DNA of 64,000 bases from Lysinibacillus timonensis (GCF_900291985.1 NZ_LT985980.1:3494001-3558000); one strand, 5' to 3'; positions 10,008 to 19,700 are shown, counted from the first letter of the stretch. Notes: generated by a model not told the origin, from the sequence alone. Translations and numbers: made by a program.

Positions 10008-10480
10008 TATTCGGGTGGAAGCATATTCATTCGGTCACTTAGAATGTAATCGAGCGGATAGCCTAACGATTGGAGCACATGACGTAATGTTTCGGTCAGA
10101 TAGCATAAAATTTTTTTATTAGTGATACATGCTTGAAACGGAATAGAGCGTATGAAGTGAGAATTCGATCACGTAGTATCTCGTCTTGGTCACACAAGAG
10201 TATTATTCGATCGGATAACATATTCAATCGGTCACTTAGCATGCATTCGGTCGGATGGCCAAACGATTGGAGCACATGACATAGCGATTCGATCGGATAA
10301 CATATGCAATCGGTCACTTAGCATGCATTCGGACTGATGGCCAAATGATTGGAGCACAAGACATAGCGATTCAATTGGAGAGCATATTCAATCGGTCACT
10401 TAGAATGTAATCGAGCGGATGGCCAAACGATTGGAGCACATAACATAACGTTTCGATTAGATAACAAATATTTGAACCCA
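10008..10480 (-). repeat. Array C: ~20.5-bp phased boxes in an 82-bp higher-order repeat
   Basis: The word tcggtcac occurs at 10031, 10228, 10310 and 10392, the last three exactly 82 bp apart. Within each 82-bp block four boxes are spaced 18-23 bp (mean 20.5): attcggtcggatggcc, cgattggagcacatgac, cgattcgatcggataaca, caatcggtcacttagcatg. Read on the minus strand the main boxes are ATCCGACCGAAT and AGTGACCGATTG, the same words as array E on the plus strand. It begins just past the terminator of the plus-strand gene on its left. No plausible coding frame. Confidence 0.85.
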
Positions 10481-10814
10481 TAGCGCGATGTGAATATATA
10501 TATGATTACTGTCTTGACTAACAATTGCTTAAAGCTTAAGAAAAGTTGAATGCATTTTAATACATTTTTATCTATTTAAGATATTTGAAATAAACTCTGT
10601 GCTATACTAAGAAAGTTGATATGATTTACTACTTTTTGTTAGAAATTTAGAGAGATTTCACAAATAATATAGTAAAGTATTTTCTGGGAAATGAAATGCG
10701 CAAATACCAAAACTTTTTGCATAATTAATCGTTTATATTAATGAATCAGGTGAAAAATACTATACATAGTTGGAAATAATAGTAAAGAATAGATTAAAAA
10801 AGGATGAACGAATC
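10481..10814 (+). other. Intergenic region upstream of csaB
   Basis: About 330 bp of AT-rich sequence between array C and csaB. I see no gene. A promoter for the csaB operon should lie here: tgctatact (10600-10608) looks like an extended -10, but no well-spaced -35 accompanies it. No riboswitch-like fold was recognised. Confidence 0.4.
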
Positions 10815-11954
10815 GTGAAACTTGGAATCGTAGGAAATTATGGAAATGACAATAATGGGGATGAAGCAATCCTTCTTAGTATCATTCGACAGTTACAGAA
10901 AGCCTTTGAAATACAAACGAATGACATTACCGTTTTTAGTAACAATCCAAAACAAACGGCTGAAATTTACGGCGTAACGAGTTATCCGCTTTATTATAAA
11001 AATGGGAATGCTGCTAAAACGTTTATTAAAACGTATCAGTTAAACAAAGAGATTGTAAAAAACTTAGATTTTGTAGTGATAGGCGGCGGCGGTATTTTAA
11101 TGGATTTATATAAAAGAGAAGCCCCTCTGTATGGTTCATATGCCATGATGGCGAAAAATTCAAAAGTGCCTTATGTTGTTTATGGATGTGGAGCAGGTCC
11201 TTTAAATACCGGTTTAGGAAAATGGTTTATCCGCTATATGGCAAAACACGCGAAAAACATTTCAGTTCGCGACCCGGAGTCAAAAGCTCTGCTTGAACAA
11301 ATTGGGGTAAAACGTGAAGTCCATGTTATTGGGGACCCAGCTTTTAGTTTAGAAGTTGAGCGTAAAGGGTACAGTGAATTACCTATCAAAATAGGTGTTA
11401 CTGCTGTGCCGTATTTCAATGCCTCATACTGGCCAACAGGAGATGAAACAAAGTACAACCATTATATTGAGGGCATGGCGAAGAATTTAGATCGTGTACT
11501 TGATGAAAACAATGCTGAAGTCACATTCTTTGCAACAAAATATCCGCAAGATGCAGACGTCACAAAAGATATTCAAAGTAAAATGAAGCATCAAGACAAA
11601 ACTTCCATTATAGAAGAAAATTTAAAACCGGAAAAATTACTGGATTTATCGTCGACTTTTGATGTTTTAATCGGAACTAGACTACATTCATTAATTTTAG
11701 CAACAGATGCAAAAACACCCGTTATAGGGGTTTCTTATCACCGAAAGGTAAATGATTTTCTTCAAATGGCAGGCTTAGGAGAGTCCTCATTACCAATCGA
11801 TTCATTGCATGAAAGTGATGAGCAATTTTCAACTATTTTTAACAAAATGAAAGCAGATTGGAATGGTGCAATTAAGCTTGCTAGTACAACAAATGATCAG
11901 TTCAAAGAAAAAGCAAGTTTAGGACTAAAATTGCTCGTTGAAGGTGCAAAGTAA
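10815..11954 (+). CDS. csaB: Polysaccharide pyruvyl transferase CsaB
   Basis: 379-aa enzyme that adds a ketal-linked pyruvate to the secondary cell-wall polysaccharide; in Bacillus anthracis this group is what SLH domains bind. The N-terminus KLGIVGNYGNDNNGDEAIL and the mid-domain VIGGGGILMDLYKR and VYGCGAGPLNT are typical of the pyruvyl transferase family, as is the C-terminal block IGTRLHSLILATDAKTPVIG. I chose GTG 10815 because the family starts with this KLGI segment and aagga lies about 10 nt upstream; an in-frame TTG at 10770 would add 15 atypical residues. It is the first gene of a csaB-GT4-flippase operon. Its substrate polymer is probably built with the tagO, LCP and ligase-like genes in this window (inference). 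Confidence 0.92.
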   Translation: MKLGIVGNYGNDNNGDEAILLSIIRQLQKAFEIQTNDITVFSNNPKQTAEIYGVTSYPLYYKNGNAAKTFIKTYQLNKEIVKNLDFVVIGGGGILMDLYKREAPLYGSYAMMAKNSKVPYVVYGCGAGPLNTGLGKWFIRYMAKHAKNISVRDPESKALLEQIGVKREVHVIGDPAFSLEVERKGYSELPIKIGVTAVPYFNASYWPTGDETKYNHYIEGMAKNLDRVLDENNAEVTFFATKYPQDADVTKDIQSKMKHQDKTSIIEENLKPEKLLDLSSTFDVLIGTRLHSLILATDAKTPVIGVSYHRKVNDFLQMAGLGESSLPIDSLHESDEQFSTIFNKMKADWNGAIKLASTTNDQFKEKASLGLKLLVEGAK

Positions 11955-11955
11955 T

Positions 11956-13050
11956 ATGAAAAAAGTATTCATAATCAGTAATATGTATCCATCAAAAGAG
12001 CATTTATCTTATGGGATTTTTGTGAAAAATCAGGTTGAACAATTAAGAGAAAACGGTGTAGAATCAGTTCTTGCAGTAAATACAAACCCTAATACAGGGA
12101 AAGTCAATGTACTAAAAAAATACGCAAAATGGGCATTAGGTGTCTTCTCAACGTTTCGTAAACATAAAAAGGATATCGGATTAACACACAGTCATTACGT
12201 GTTTCCTAGTGGAATGTTTTCCTATCGGTTAAAAATGAAACATGGCATTCCATATGTCGTAACAGCTCATGGTGGCGATATAAATAAAATGGCGAAAAAG
12301 GGTGGCCGCATTAAGGAACATACGGCTAAAATCTTACAAAACGCCGACCATGTTATTGCTGTTGGGGAAGAGTTAGCTTCAGATATTAAACGAGATTTCC
12401 AAGTAGAGGAAAATCGCATATCAGTCATGAGTATGGGAATTGATCGAAATATGTTCCAAAAGCCAACATCTAAAACTGAAGTGGCTATAAAACTTGGTAT
12501 GGATCCTAATCGTGTCAATTTTTTATTCGTTGGAAATATTATTCGTGAAAAAGGGGTTGAAGAGCTGATAACTGCATTCAATCAGCTTAATGAAAAATAC
12601 CCAGACCAAGCTGCGCTTTACTGTATCGGTTCTACAAAGGATGCTTCATTTACAGAACATGTTAAGCAAATAGCCGGGTCGAATCAAAATGTTCAATTCA
12701 TAGAACCTATGCCACAGAAAGAACTTGCTGAATATTTTCAAGCAGCGAATGTGTTTGTCTTGCCGTCTTACATAGAAGGTTTAGGGCTTGTAGCATTAGA
12801 AGCCATGAGCTGTGGAACGCCAGTCATCGCATCAGATGTTGGGGGGCTTCATTATATGTTAAGAGATGGAGCTGGGGTACTTGTACCGCCAAAAGATGCG
12901 GATTCACTGTATATAGAATTAGAAAAAGTAGTACAAGCAAACGGTCAGTTATTAGTAAATGAGGAGCAAGTAACGAACCTCCTACAATTACACGATTCAC
13001 AAGCAATCATACACCGTTTAAAAGAAATATATAGTTCATATTTAAATTAA
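11956..13050 (+). CDS. Glycosyltransferase family 4
   Basis: 364-aa cytosolic GT-B glycosyltransferase. The N-terminal domain starts MKKVFIISNMYPSKEHLSYG, with the acceptor-side HSHYVFPSG and VTAHGGDI. The C-terminal domain has FLFVGNIIREKGVEELITAF and the family EX7E-type motif in PSYIEGLGLVALEAMSCGTP. ATG 11956 begins 1 nt after the csaB stop, with gaaggtg inside the csaB end as RBS; an in-frame TTG at 11938 lies upstream of that RBS. The tight spacing to csaB implies co-translation and a shared product, most likely a sugar of the pyruvylated wall polysaccharide. The sugar specificity cannot be read from the sequence. Confidence 0.9.
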   Translation: MKKVFIISNMYPSKEHLSYGIFVKNQVEQLRENGVESVLAVNTNPNTGKVNVLKKYAKWALGVFSTFRKHKKDIGLTHSHYVFPSGMFSYRLKMKHGIPYVVTAHGGDINKMAKKGGRIKEHTAKILQNADHVIAVGEELASDIKRDFQVEENRISVMSMGIDRNMFQKPTSKTEVAIKLGMDPNRVNFLFVGNIIREKGVEELITAFNQLNEKYPDQAALYCIGSTKDASFTEHVKQIAGSNQNVQFIEPMPQKELAEYFQAANVFVLPSYIEGLGLVALEAMSCGTPVIASDVGGLHYMLRDGAGVLVPPKDADSLYIELEKVVQANGQLLVNEEQVTNLLQLHDSQAIIHRLKEIYSSYLN

Positions 13051-13098
13051 AATGGAAGACAGGTAGCTTCTTCTTATGATTAAAGGAAAGTGATATCA

Positions 13099-14634
13099 TT
13101 GGGCCGTTTTTTAAAGATTATTGGTGCCGTAGCGGTCATTAATATATTTGCTAGACTTTTCGGCTTTTTACGTGAAATTATTATTGGAATTCAGTATGGT
13201 ACTACGAATCTAGCCGACAGTATTATTAATGCGTATACGATCCCAAACCTTCTATATTTGGTTGTAGGCGGTGCATTTACGACTGCCTTTATATCGATTT
13301 ACCATAAAACAAAGTCTTCCATACAAGACTATATTCGAAGAACATTTACGACGATTGTTGTGACGATTACGCTTGTCGTCATTATTTTCATTGGAATAGA
13401 AGATTTCATTATTAACTCATACTTTCAACCAGAAACCGTTGAAGAATATGAGCTACTCAAATTACTTTATAACTGGATGATGCCATCAACTATTATGCTC
13501 GTTTTATCGACTTGGTTAAGTGGTATTTTAAATGTTCAAGGGAAGTTCCATTTATCGAGTTTTTCTGTATTAGTATATAATCTGTCATTCTTAATCATTT
13601 CTGTTGGTTTATCGCTCATTATTGGACCAATAGGCTATGGTATCGGGGCATTACTCGGTGCAATGTTCATGATTGGCTTCTTAATTTATGGTGTAAGAAA
13701 AGTCGAGGATATGTCATTCAAACCGAGTTTAGCACGTTCGGATGACCAAAAAGAACTTTGGAAAGTAGCGTTGCCGATTATGCTTGGTGGGGCTACTGCT
13801 CAAATGTATACGTTAATTCAACGTTTCTTTACAAATGATTTAGCAGAAGGTTTTGTATCGGCAATGAACTATGCAACGAAAGTATCGCAATTTCCACAAG
13901 CTTTGTTAATGACGGCTGTTACGACGGTCATTTATCCCCTTTTAAGTAAAAAGGAAGGAGAAGGGGATGCAGAGTCGGTTAAGAAACTGTATGTGCGCGG
14001 TTTACGTATGTTGTATCTACTTGTATTACCGATTTCTGTTTTTGTCTATTTCCAACCGGAAGCCGTTGTAAGAGTGGTATTTGAATATGGTAGTTATACC
14101 ACAGAGTCTACAGCTATTACGGCACCATTGTTAAAAATCTTTAGTTTAACAATGTTTTTCCTCGCGGCAAGCACATATGTAACACGTTTTTACTATGCAA
14201 AGGGCAATTCCATTGTACCAGTAATCTTTAGTTTACTGACTGTATTCGGAGTAAATATTGCCGTTACTTCTGCATTAATTGATTCGTTAGGTGCAGATGC
14301 CGTTGCATGGGGAAATTTAATAAGCGCAATCTTAAACCTAGTATTACTTGTAGTGTTCTTACATTATAAATATAAGTTGAGTATTGTAGGCAAAAACTTT
14401 GTCCAGTTCGGAAAGTTTCTTCTACTTACAATCGGATTCGTATTAGTAAACTGGCTCGTTGCAACATATATTGTGCTAGAGAACAAGTTCCTTCATATTA
14501 GCGTAACTTTTATTGTAACAATGATTGCTTATGGTATCTTTGTGGTAGTGTTAAGATTTGAAGAATTAAATAGTGTAGTCAAAGGTATAAAGAAAAAACT
14601 ATTTAAAAGTAATAAGTCAAGTACAAACAATTAG
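13099..14634 (+). CDS. murJ: MurJ/MviN-type lipid-linked oligosaccharide flippase
   Basis: 511-aa integral membrane protein of the MOP superfamily with about 14 hydrophobic segments and the MurJ N-terminus (INIFARLFGFLREIIIGIQYG, followed by a motif of the type ADSIINAYTIPNLLY). MurJ proteins flip lipid II; in this operon with csaB and a GT4 enzyme it may instead flip the wall-polysaccharide intermediate, which sequence alone cannot decide. The RBS aaaggaaagtgat fits TTG 13099 best; the in-frame GTG at 13090 lies inside that RBS. It follows the GT4 gene by 48 bp. No terminator is evident directly after it. Confidence 0.87.
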   Translation: MGRFLKIIGAVAVINIFARLFGFLREIIIGIQYGTTNLADSIINAYTIPNLLYLVVGGAFTTAFISIYHKTKSSIQDYIRRTFTTIVVTITLVVIIFIGIEDFIINSYFQPETVEEYELLKLLYNWMMPSTIMLVLSTWLSGILNVQGKFHLSSFSVLVYNLSFLIISVGLSLIIGPIGYGIGALLGAMFMIGFLIYGVRKVEDMSFKPSLARSDDQKELWKVALPIMLGGATAQMYTLIQRFFTNDLAEGFVSAMNYATKVSQFPQALLMTAVTTVIYPLLSKKEGEGDAESVKKLYVRGLRMLYLLVLPISVFVYFQPEAVVRVVFEYGSYTTESTAITAPLLKIFSLTMFFLAASTYVTRFYYAKGNSIVPVIFSLLTVFGVNIAVTSALIDSLGADAVAWGNLISAILNLVLLVVFLHYKYKLSIVGKNFVQFGKFLLLTIGFVLVNWLVATYIVLENKFLHISVTFIVTMIAYGIFVVVLRFEELNSVVKGIKKKLFKSNKSSTNN

Positions 14635-14814
14635 GAAATGAGATACATGATTATGAAAGATTGCAAAAATGTTAATAAATTTTTACTAATTTCATTGTAA
14701 TATTATTATTAATGGTGTTAAAATCTTTATTTCAAGACAAATTTCATATATAATTGTCTGTAAAATATTTGGAAAGTATAATGTTTAAGTTTCATAGAAA
14801 ATGAGGGATAATTG

Positions 14815-15396
14815 ATGCCAAGAGGTCGAAGGGTAAACTCGAATGGAGAAAGAAGTAAACAGCTGTTATTAACAAAAGCGATTGAGCTATTTTCAATTCA
14901 TGGTTATTATGAGACAAAAATTAGTGATATTGTAAAAGCTGCTGATTTAACGCAACCAACTTTTTATCTCTATTTCCAAAGCAAAGAATCGTTGTATAAA
15001 GATTTAAACGAACAGTTTAAAAATGATTTTTTTGCAATTGTTAACAAAGAGTTTGAATCAACTAAAAATGAAGTGGAAAATTTCCAACTAAGATTAGTGG
15101 AAATCTTCAAATTCTTCCTTAACAATCCATTCTTAACGAAAATAGCTTTTTATGATTCGGAGTATGCACTTCTACTTAAAGAGGAGTTATCAAACAACTT
15201 AGTAGATTGGCTACAAAATAAAGGAAAAGTATTTGTTCGTGAAAATATGGATACAAAAATCTATGCGGAAAGTCTTATCGGTGCACTAGAACGATTAACT
15301 TTATCAAAGCTAGTTACAGGGAAGCGTGGTCCTGAACAACTAGCATCAGATATTGTAAACATCTTCTTTGTTACTGAAAAGGAACCAGCTTTATAG
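14815..15396 (+). CDS. TetR/AcrR family transcriptional regulator
   Basis: 193-aa regulator. The N-terminal helix-turn-helix lies at about residues 18-60 (AIELFSIHGYYETKISDIVKA then LTQPTFYLYFQSKESLYKDL), characteristic of TetR proteins. The C-terminal helical ligand domain is not assignable. It is a single gene behind its own promoter region (14635-14814, AT-rich) and before a strong terminator. ATG 14815 has gaggga upstream; an in-frame TTG directly precedes it. Its targets are unknown; the adjacent csaB operon is a candidate only by proximity. Confidence 0.88.
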   Translation: MPRGRRVNSNGERSKQLLLTKAIELFSIHGYYETKISDIVKAADLTQPTFYLYFQSKESLYKDLNEQFKNDFFAIVNKEFESTKNEVENFQLRLVEIFKFFLNNPFLTKIAFYDSEYALLLKEELSNNLVDWLQNKGKVFVRENMDTKIYAESLIGALERLTLSKLVTGKRGPEQLASDIVNIFFVTEKEPAL

Positions 15397-15491
15397 CGGG
15401 TTAGGATTTTTCCGCGAAAAGTTAATATCGCTTGGATTCAACAATTACGAACAGATTTTTAAATTCACCCGTGCGCTTTTAGAGTAAATGC

Positions 15492-15530
15492 AACGACAAT
15501 CCCAATTGAATTTGGGGTTGTCGTTTTTTT
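15492..15530 (+). terminator. Intrinsic terminator, and target of intron copy 2
   Basis: AACGACAATCCC pairs with GGGGTTGTCGTT around aattgaattt, then seven T. The group IIC intron begins 2 nt after the T run (15532), the insertion preference known for class C introns. Confidence 0.93.
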
Positions 15531-15961
15531 AGTGTGCCCGGCATGGGCTACAACTTGGTGGTGAAAGTCCACTACAGGCTTGGCAGTAGGAACTGTTAGC
15601 TGATGGCAAGGGTGTCCACCGTGAGGTGGAATCTGAAGGAAGCCGGAGGCAAAATCCCGAACTGACGGACAGAAACTATATATAAGGCTGAATTGGAATG
15701 GACGAGTTTGCTAAACAAAACGAAGTCCAATACTGCACGAGTTCCATACAGTAAATATAGCAGTTACATGGGAGGAAGGTTGTAGCTCTTACCCGGGGAG
15801 GTCTTACAAGGGTTCCCGACAAGAGAGATGGAATATCTCACAGGAACAAGCTTACCAGTGATGGCAAGCTGAATTGTAAGAAGTCAGCAGAGATCATAGT
15901 AGTTTCTCTGAAATGAAGGACTGAACAATAGCAATCTTGAAGAATTACGGAGGTGATGGCA

Positions 15962-17347
15962 GTGCAAAGACCGCAGAAAACATCGCAAGATGGCTGTTTG
16001 CAAAGGGATAAGTTGGAAACTGAAGAGTATGCAAGAGTGTGTAGTCCTGCCGTTAAAGAAGTAGGTCAACAAGATGGTATCGATTTAATTGATAAAGTAA
16101 TTGATAGTAATAATCTTTTCAGAGCATGTAAGAAGGTTAAAGCCAACAAAGGTGCGCCTGGAATAGATGGAATGACAGTAGATGAACTTTTTGGTCATGT
16201 CAGTAAATACCTACCCCATCTTAAGAGAAAACTGAAAGATGGCTCATATAAGCCTCTTCCAGTCAAACGGGTTGAAATCCCGAAGGCGGATGGTACAAAA
16301 CGAAAATTAGGCATTCCATGTGTTAGAGACCGTATGGTCCAACAAGCAATATATCAAGTAATAGGTGGAATAATAGACCCGAAATTTTCCGATTCAAGTT
16401 TTGGTTTTCGACCAAATAGAAACCAACACCAAGCCATAAAGAAATCTATCAAATACTATGAACAAGGCTATAAAGTGGTAGTGGATTGTGATCTCAAAAG
16501 TTACTTTGACACCATTAACCATCAAAAGCTAATGGAATACCTCAAGGAATTCATTAAAGATAAAATTATATTAAAGCTAATTTGGAAATTTCTTAAAAGC
16601 GGAATATTAGAGAATGGCTTTACCAAACCAACTGAATTCGGTGCGCCTCAAGGCGGTGTACTTTCACCAATTCTTAGTAATGTTTATTTAAATCAGTTAG
16701 ATATAGAACTGGAGGAAAGAGGACATAAATTCGTTCGCTTTGCGGATGATTTTTGCATCTACGTTAAAAGTAAACGAGCTGGTGAACGTGTCCTTGATAG
16801 CATTACAAAGTTTTTGGAGAAGGACCTGAAGCTGACAGTTAATAAAACTAAAAGTAAGGTGGGGTCTCCGACCAAACAAAAATTTTTAGGTTTCTGTATC
16901 CACAGTACATCTAAAAGTACAGGATGTAGACCACACCACTCCGCGAAGAAAAGATTCAGAGATAAACTAAAATATAAAACTAGACGAAATCGTACTGGTA
17001 AATTTGAGGATATCGTTAAAGAAATTAATCAAGTTACGGTTGGATGGATAAATTACTATGGCATTGGTTTGATGAAAATGTTCATTCAAGATATGAGAAA
17101 GTGGCTAAACCATCGGTTAAGGCAACTTATTTGGAAAAGGTGGAAGAAAGTCAAGACAAGGTACTATCAACTTAGGAGATTAGGTATCCAACACAATGAA
17201 GCCTGGAAAGTAGCGAATACCCGTAAGGGTTATTGGAGGATTTCAGGAAGTGAAACTCTACATAAAGCTATTAGAACAAAAACGCTCATCAAATGGGGAA
17301 TAAAGGACCTTAATTATTTGTATGAGCGTCGATACTTAAGTTATTGA
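15962..17347 (+). CDS. ltrA: Group II intron reverse transcriptase/maturase (copy 2)
   Basis: 461-aa intron-encoded RT/maturase, the same protein as copy 1 apart from three substitutions seen. All RT blocks are intact, including RFADDF and GAPQGGVLSPIL, with the maturase domain behind; there is no endonuclease domain. GTG 15962 is preferred because ggagg at 15949-15953 gives an 8-nt spacer. Being full length and nearly identical to copy 1, both are likely functional. The stop codon abuts domain V, as usual in group II introns. Confidence 0.93.
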   Translation: MQRPQKTSQDGCLQRDKLETEEYARVCSPAVKEVGQQDGIDLIDKVIDSNNLFRACKKVKANKGAPGIDGMTVDELFGHVSKYLPHLKRKLKDGSYKPLPVKRVEIPKADGTKRKLGIPCVRDRMVQQAIYQVIGGIIDPKFSDSSFGFRPNRNQHQAIKKSIKYYEQGYKVVVDCDLKSYFDTINHQKLMEYLKEFIKDKIILKLIWKFLKSGILENGFTKPTEFGAPQGGVLSPILSNVYLNQLDIELEERGHKFVRFADDFCIYVKSKRAGERVLDSITKFLEKDLKLTVNKTKSKVGSPTKQKFLGFCIHSTSKSTGCRPHHSAKKRFRDKLKYKTRRNRTGKFEDIVKEINQVTVGWINYYGIGLMKMFIQDMRKWLNHRLRQLIWKRWKKVKTRYYQLRRLGIQHNEAWKVANTRKGYWRISGSETLHKAIRTKTLIKWGIKDLNYLYERRYLSY

Positions 17348-17379
17348 ACCGCCGTATACGGAACCGTACGTACGGTGGT
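17348..17379 (+). other. Group II intron domain V (catalytic hairpin)
   Basis: ACCGCCGTA pairs with TACGGTGGT, then an asymmetric bulge and the inner pairing ACGG/CCGT. The catalytic triad reads CGC, the form reported for the O. iheyensis class C intron, rather than AGC. The same hairpin in copy 1 is at 1680-1711. Confidence 0.88.
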
Positions 17380-17574
17380 GTGAGAGGTCGACTAGCCAAT
17401 TAATGGCTAGTTTCCTACTCGATTAGGTTAAAGATAAAATAAAGCTTCATTGATAGGTGAGGAGATATCCATAGAGTATTGAATTCGGAAAATACAATTT
17501 GTAGTTTGGAATTGTAGTGATCAACAAAATACCAAATAGAAAATGAGCGTCAGTAGTAACCAAAGATAAACGGT

Positions 17575-17729
17575 TCCGTTGAAGTGCTCAATTAGACAAA
17601 ACCATAGTAATTAATGGAGGAACTGTCCCGTAGAAGCGTTCAATGAGACAAAACCATAGGAATTTATAGAAGAACTGTCCCGTAGAAGCGTTCAATAAGA
17701 CAAAACCATAGGAATATATAGAAGAACTG
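17575..17729 (+). repeat. Array B, left part (52-bp units)
   Basis: Three units whose caatgagacaaaacc-type box falls at 17589, 17641 and 17693, exactly 52 bp apart. The core gaactgtcccgtagaagcg then ttcaatgagacaaaacc is clearly related to array A. The array is cut at 17729 by the IS256-family element. Confidence 0.92.
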
Positions 17730-19228
17730 GGGAATGTAAATTATTTTGTGTAAATGAATGACTTTCTCAAATTATGTTAATACTTTTATTATCTATTAAG
17801 GGGATAAGGCTCTGCTGAAGAGCAACCTGAGCACTTAACAGATAGACCAAAAAGGGGAGAGTTACTCTCTCTTTTTCTATTCCTTTTTGGGCTGAAGAAA
17901 GCGTTAAACTGTTGGGCACAGCGTAGCGAAGCCCAACACGACAGAACTTAATCAAATGAAAAAGCCAACTAAATGCGACCCGCAAATAATATTTTAAATT
18001 GTCCTTCACATTCTAGCCATCCTGGAATTGGCTTATTCCACTTTTCAATTGCATCCATAGTAGCTAAATAGATGATTTTCTTTAATGCATTGTCTGTAGG
18101 ATAAGCTGATTTAGTTTTTGTCACTTTTCTTAACTGCCGATGGAATCCCTCAACCGTATTAGTAGTATATATAATCTTTCTAATCTCCGTTGGATATGAA
18201 AAGTAAGTCGTCAGCTCTAACCAATTTTCTTCCCATGATTCAATAACCTTCGGATATTTGTTATTCCATGATTCCTTTAGTTTTTTAAATTCCAGTTCAG
18301 CTTGTTCTAGAATGGAAGCTTTATAGACTTTCTTTAAATCATTCATAAATGCTTGTCGTTCCTTTGATGCAACATACTTCATTGTGTTACGTATTTGATG
18401 AATCACGCATAACTGAATATGAGTCTGTGGAAATGTACTTTGAATCGCTTCTGAAAAGCCCGAAAGTCCGTCTTTACAAGCAATCAAAATATCTTCAACA
18501 CCACGACTTTTAAGGTCAGTACAGACACTCAACCAAAAGCTTGCGCTCTCATTTTCTCCAATCCATATTCCTAAAATATCCTTTATTCCATCGGAATTAA
18601 CACCTAGAACTGTGTAAGCTGCTTTATTGATAATGCGATTTTCATGCTTTACCTTAAAGTGAACAGCATCTAGATAAACAATGGGATAGACTCGGTCCAG
18701 CGGACGAGATTGCCACTCAACTATTTGTGGTAGAATTTTATCTGTCACTTTACTAACTAAACTAGGCGAAACATCTACACCATATATATCATTCATGTGT
18801 GACTCAATATCTCTAGTAGACATTCCTTTGGAATAGAGGGCTAGAATCTGTTCCTCTAGACCATTAATCGATGACTCATAGTTCTTAACAATTTGTGGTT
18901 CATATTCACCATTACGATCTCTGGGAATACTTAATCTTGTATTACCAAACTTTGTCTTAATAACCTTTGTTCTATATCCATTTCGACTATTACCAGTGTT
19001 AATTCCCTGAGAACTGTGTTTTGTATAGCCCAGGTGATCCTCTATTTCAGCTTCAAATACAAGTTGTAATGTTTCTTTAAATAAAGATTTCATCATCTCA
19101 ATGATGTCATCGACAGATTGACACTCCCTGGCTAAATCCTTAATCGTCATATTTTCGTAATTTTGCATAATGGTCATCCTCCTCTTATTGGAAAGTTTAA
19201 CCATTTACACAAAATTTAATACGCTCTC
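17730..19228 (-). mobile_element. IS256-family insertion sequence (1499 bp)
   Basis: Imperfect terminal inverted repeats of about 27 bp share an inner block TTTTGTGTAAATG: the left end reads GGGAATGTAAATT then that block, and the right end, reversed, GAGAGCGTATTAAA then TTTGTGTAAATG. The 8-bp target duplication AAGAACTG is at 17722-17729 and 19229-19236. One transposase gene reads leftward; about 240 bp of non-coding sequence follow it, with a hairpin around gttgggc/gcccaac. Excising the element and one duplication makes array B continuous in its 52-bp register, which confirms the ends. Confidence 0.95.
17969..19168 (-). CDS. IS256-family transposase
   Basis: 399-aa DDE transposase of the Mutator/IS256 type. 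Catalytic segments in order: first Asp in VYPIVYLDAVHFKVK, second Asp in DILIACKDGLSGF followed by the family QLCVIHQIRNT segment, and Glu in YTTNTVEGFHRQLRK. The N-terminal region (LARECQSVDDIIEMMKSLF) is typical. I chose ATG 19168 because aagaggagg lies 9 nt upstream; upstream in-frame ATG 19177 touches that RBS. Full length and apparently intact, so the element may still be active. Confidence 0.95.
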   Translation of the reverse strand: MQNYENMTIKDLARECQSVDDIIEMMKSLFKETLQLVFEAEIEDHLGYTKHSSQGINTGNSRNGYRTKVIKTKFGNTRLSIPRDRNGEYEPQIVKNYESSINGLEEQILALYSKGMSTRDIESHMNDIYGVDVSPSLVSKVTDKILPQIVEWQSRPLDRVYPIVYLDAVHFKVKHENRIINKAAYTVLGVNSDGIKDILGIWIGENESASFWLSVCTDLKSRGVEDILIACKDGLSGFSEAIQSTFPQTHIQLCVIHQIRNTMKYVASKERQAFMNDLKKVYKASILEQAELEFKKLKESWNNKYPKVIESWEENWLELTTYFSYPTEIRKIIYTTNTVEGFHRQLRKVTKTKSAYPTDNALKKIIYLATMDAIEKWNKPIPGWLECEGQFKILFAGRI

Positions 19229-19665
19229 AAGAACTGTCCCGTAGAGGCGTTCAATGAGACAAATCGAGTAGTAACAATAGGAGAACTGTCCCGTAGAGAC
19301 GTTCAATGAGACAAATCGAGTAGTAACAATAGGAGAACTGTCCCGTAGAAGCGTTCAATGAGACAAAACCATAGAAATTTATAGAAGAACTGTCCCGTAG
19401 AAGCGTTCAATGGGACAAAACCATAGGAATTTATAGAAGAACCGTAGAAGCGTTCAATAAGACAAAACCATAGGAATATATAGAAGAACTGTCCCGTAGA
19501 AGCGTTCAATGAGACAAAAAGCCATAAGAATATGAGGAATTGTCGCGTAGAAAAATCCAATGAGACAAATAGAGCAGTAACCACAAAAGAATTATCTCGT
19601 AATATTTTTCAATGAGACAAAACAAGAATTAATCTATAGAAGAAATGTCCTAATGAAGCAGTTGA
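19229..19665 (+). repeat. Array B, right part (52-bp units)
   Basis: Boxes (caatgagac type) at 19252, 19304, 19356, 19408, 19455, 19507, 19558 and 19610. Intervals are 52 except 47 (a short deletion that removed the tgtccc part of one unit) and 51. The last units decay. Two tail types occur, aatcgagtagtaacaatagg and accataggaatttatag. No genes are seen from here to the S41 gene apart from its terminator. Confidence 0.92.
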
Positions 19666-19700
19666 CCCTAAGAAAAACTGCAAAGAATACCCATTTAAAA

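Larger units (their letters stand above)
15532..17423 (+). mobile_element. Group IIC intron, copy 2 (complete, 1892 nt)
   Basis: The 5' end GTGTGCCCGGCATGGGC is the class C consensus start, and the 3' end is ctactcgat. The domain I-III scaffold includes the conserved words ggaatctgaaggaag and cttacccggggaggtc, matching the O. iheyensis intron as I recall it. The RT ORF sits in domain IV and domain V is at 17348-17379. It lies directly behind the TetR terminator and immediately before array B. Nearly identical to copy 1, so probably recently mobile. No gene is disrupted. Confidence 0.94.

Noticed and set aside
10096-10317. 73-aa minus-strand ORF in array C
   Set aside because: It lies wholly inside the phased repeat and reads through its words.
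19303-19584. 93-aa minus-strand ORF in array B
   Set aside because: It is the reverse translation of the 52-bp units; no RBS and no independent coding signal.
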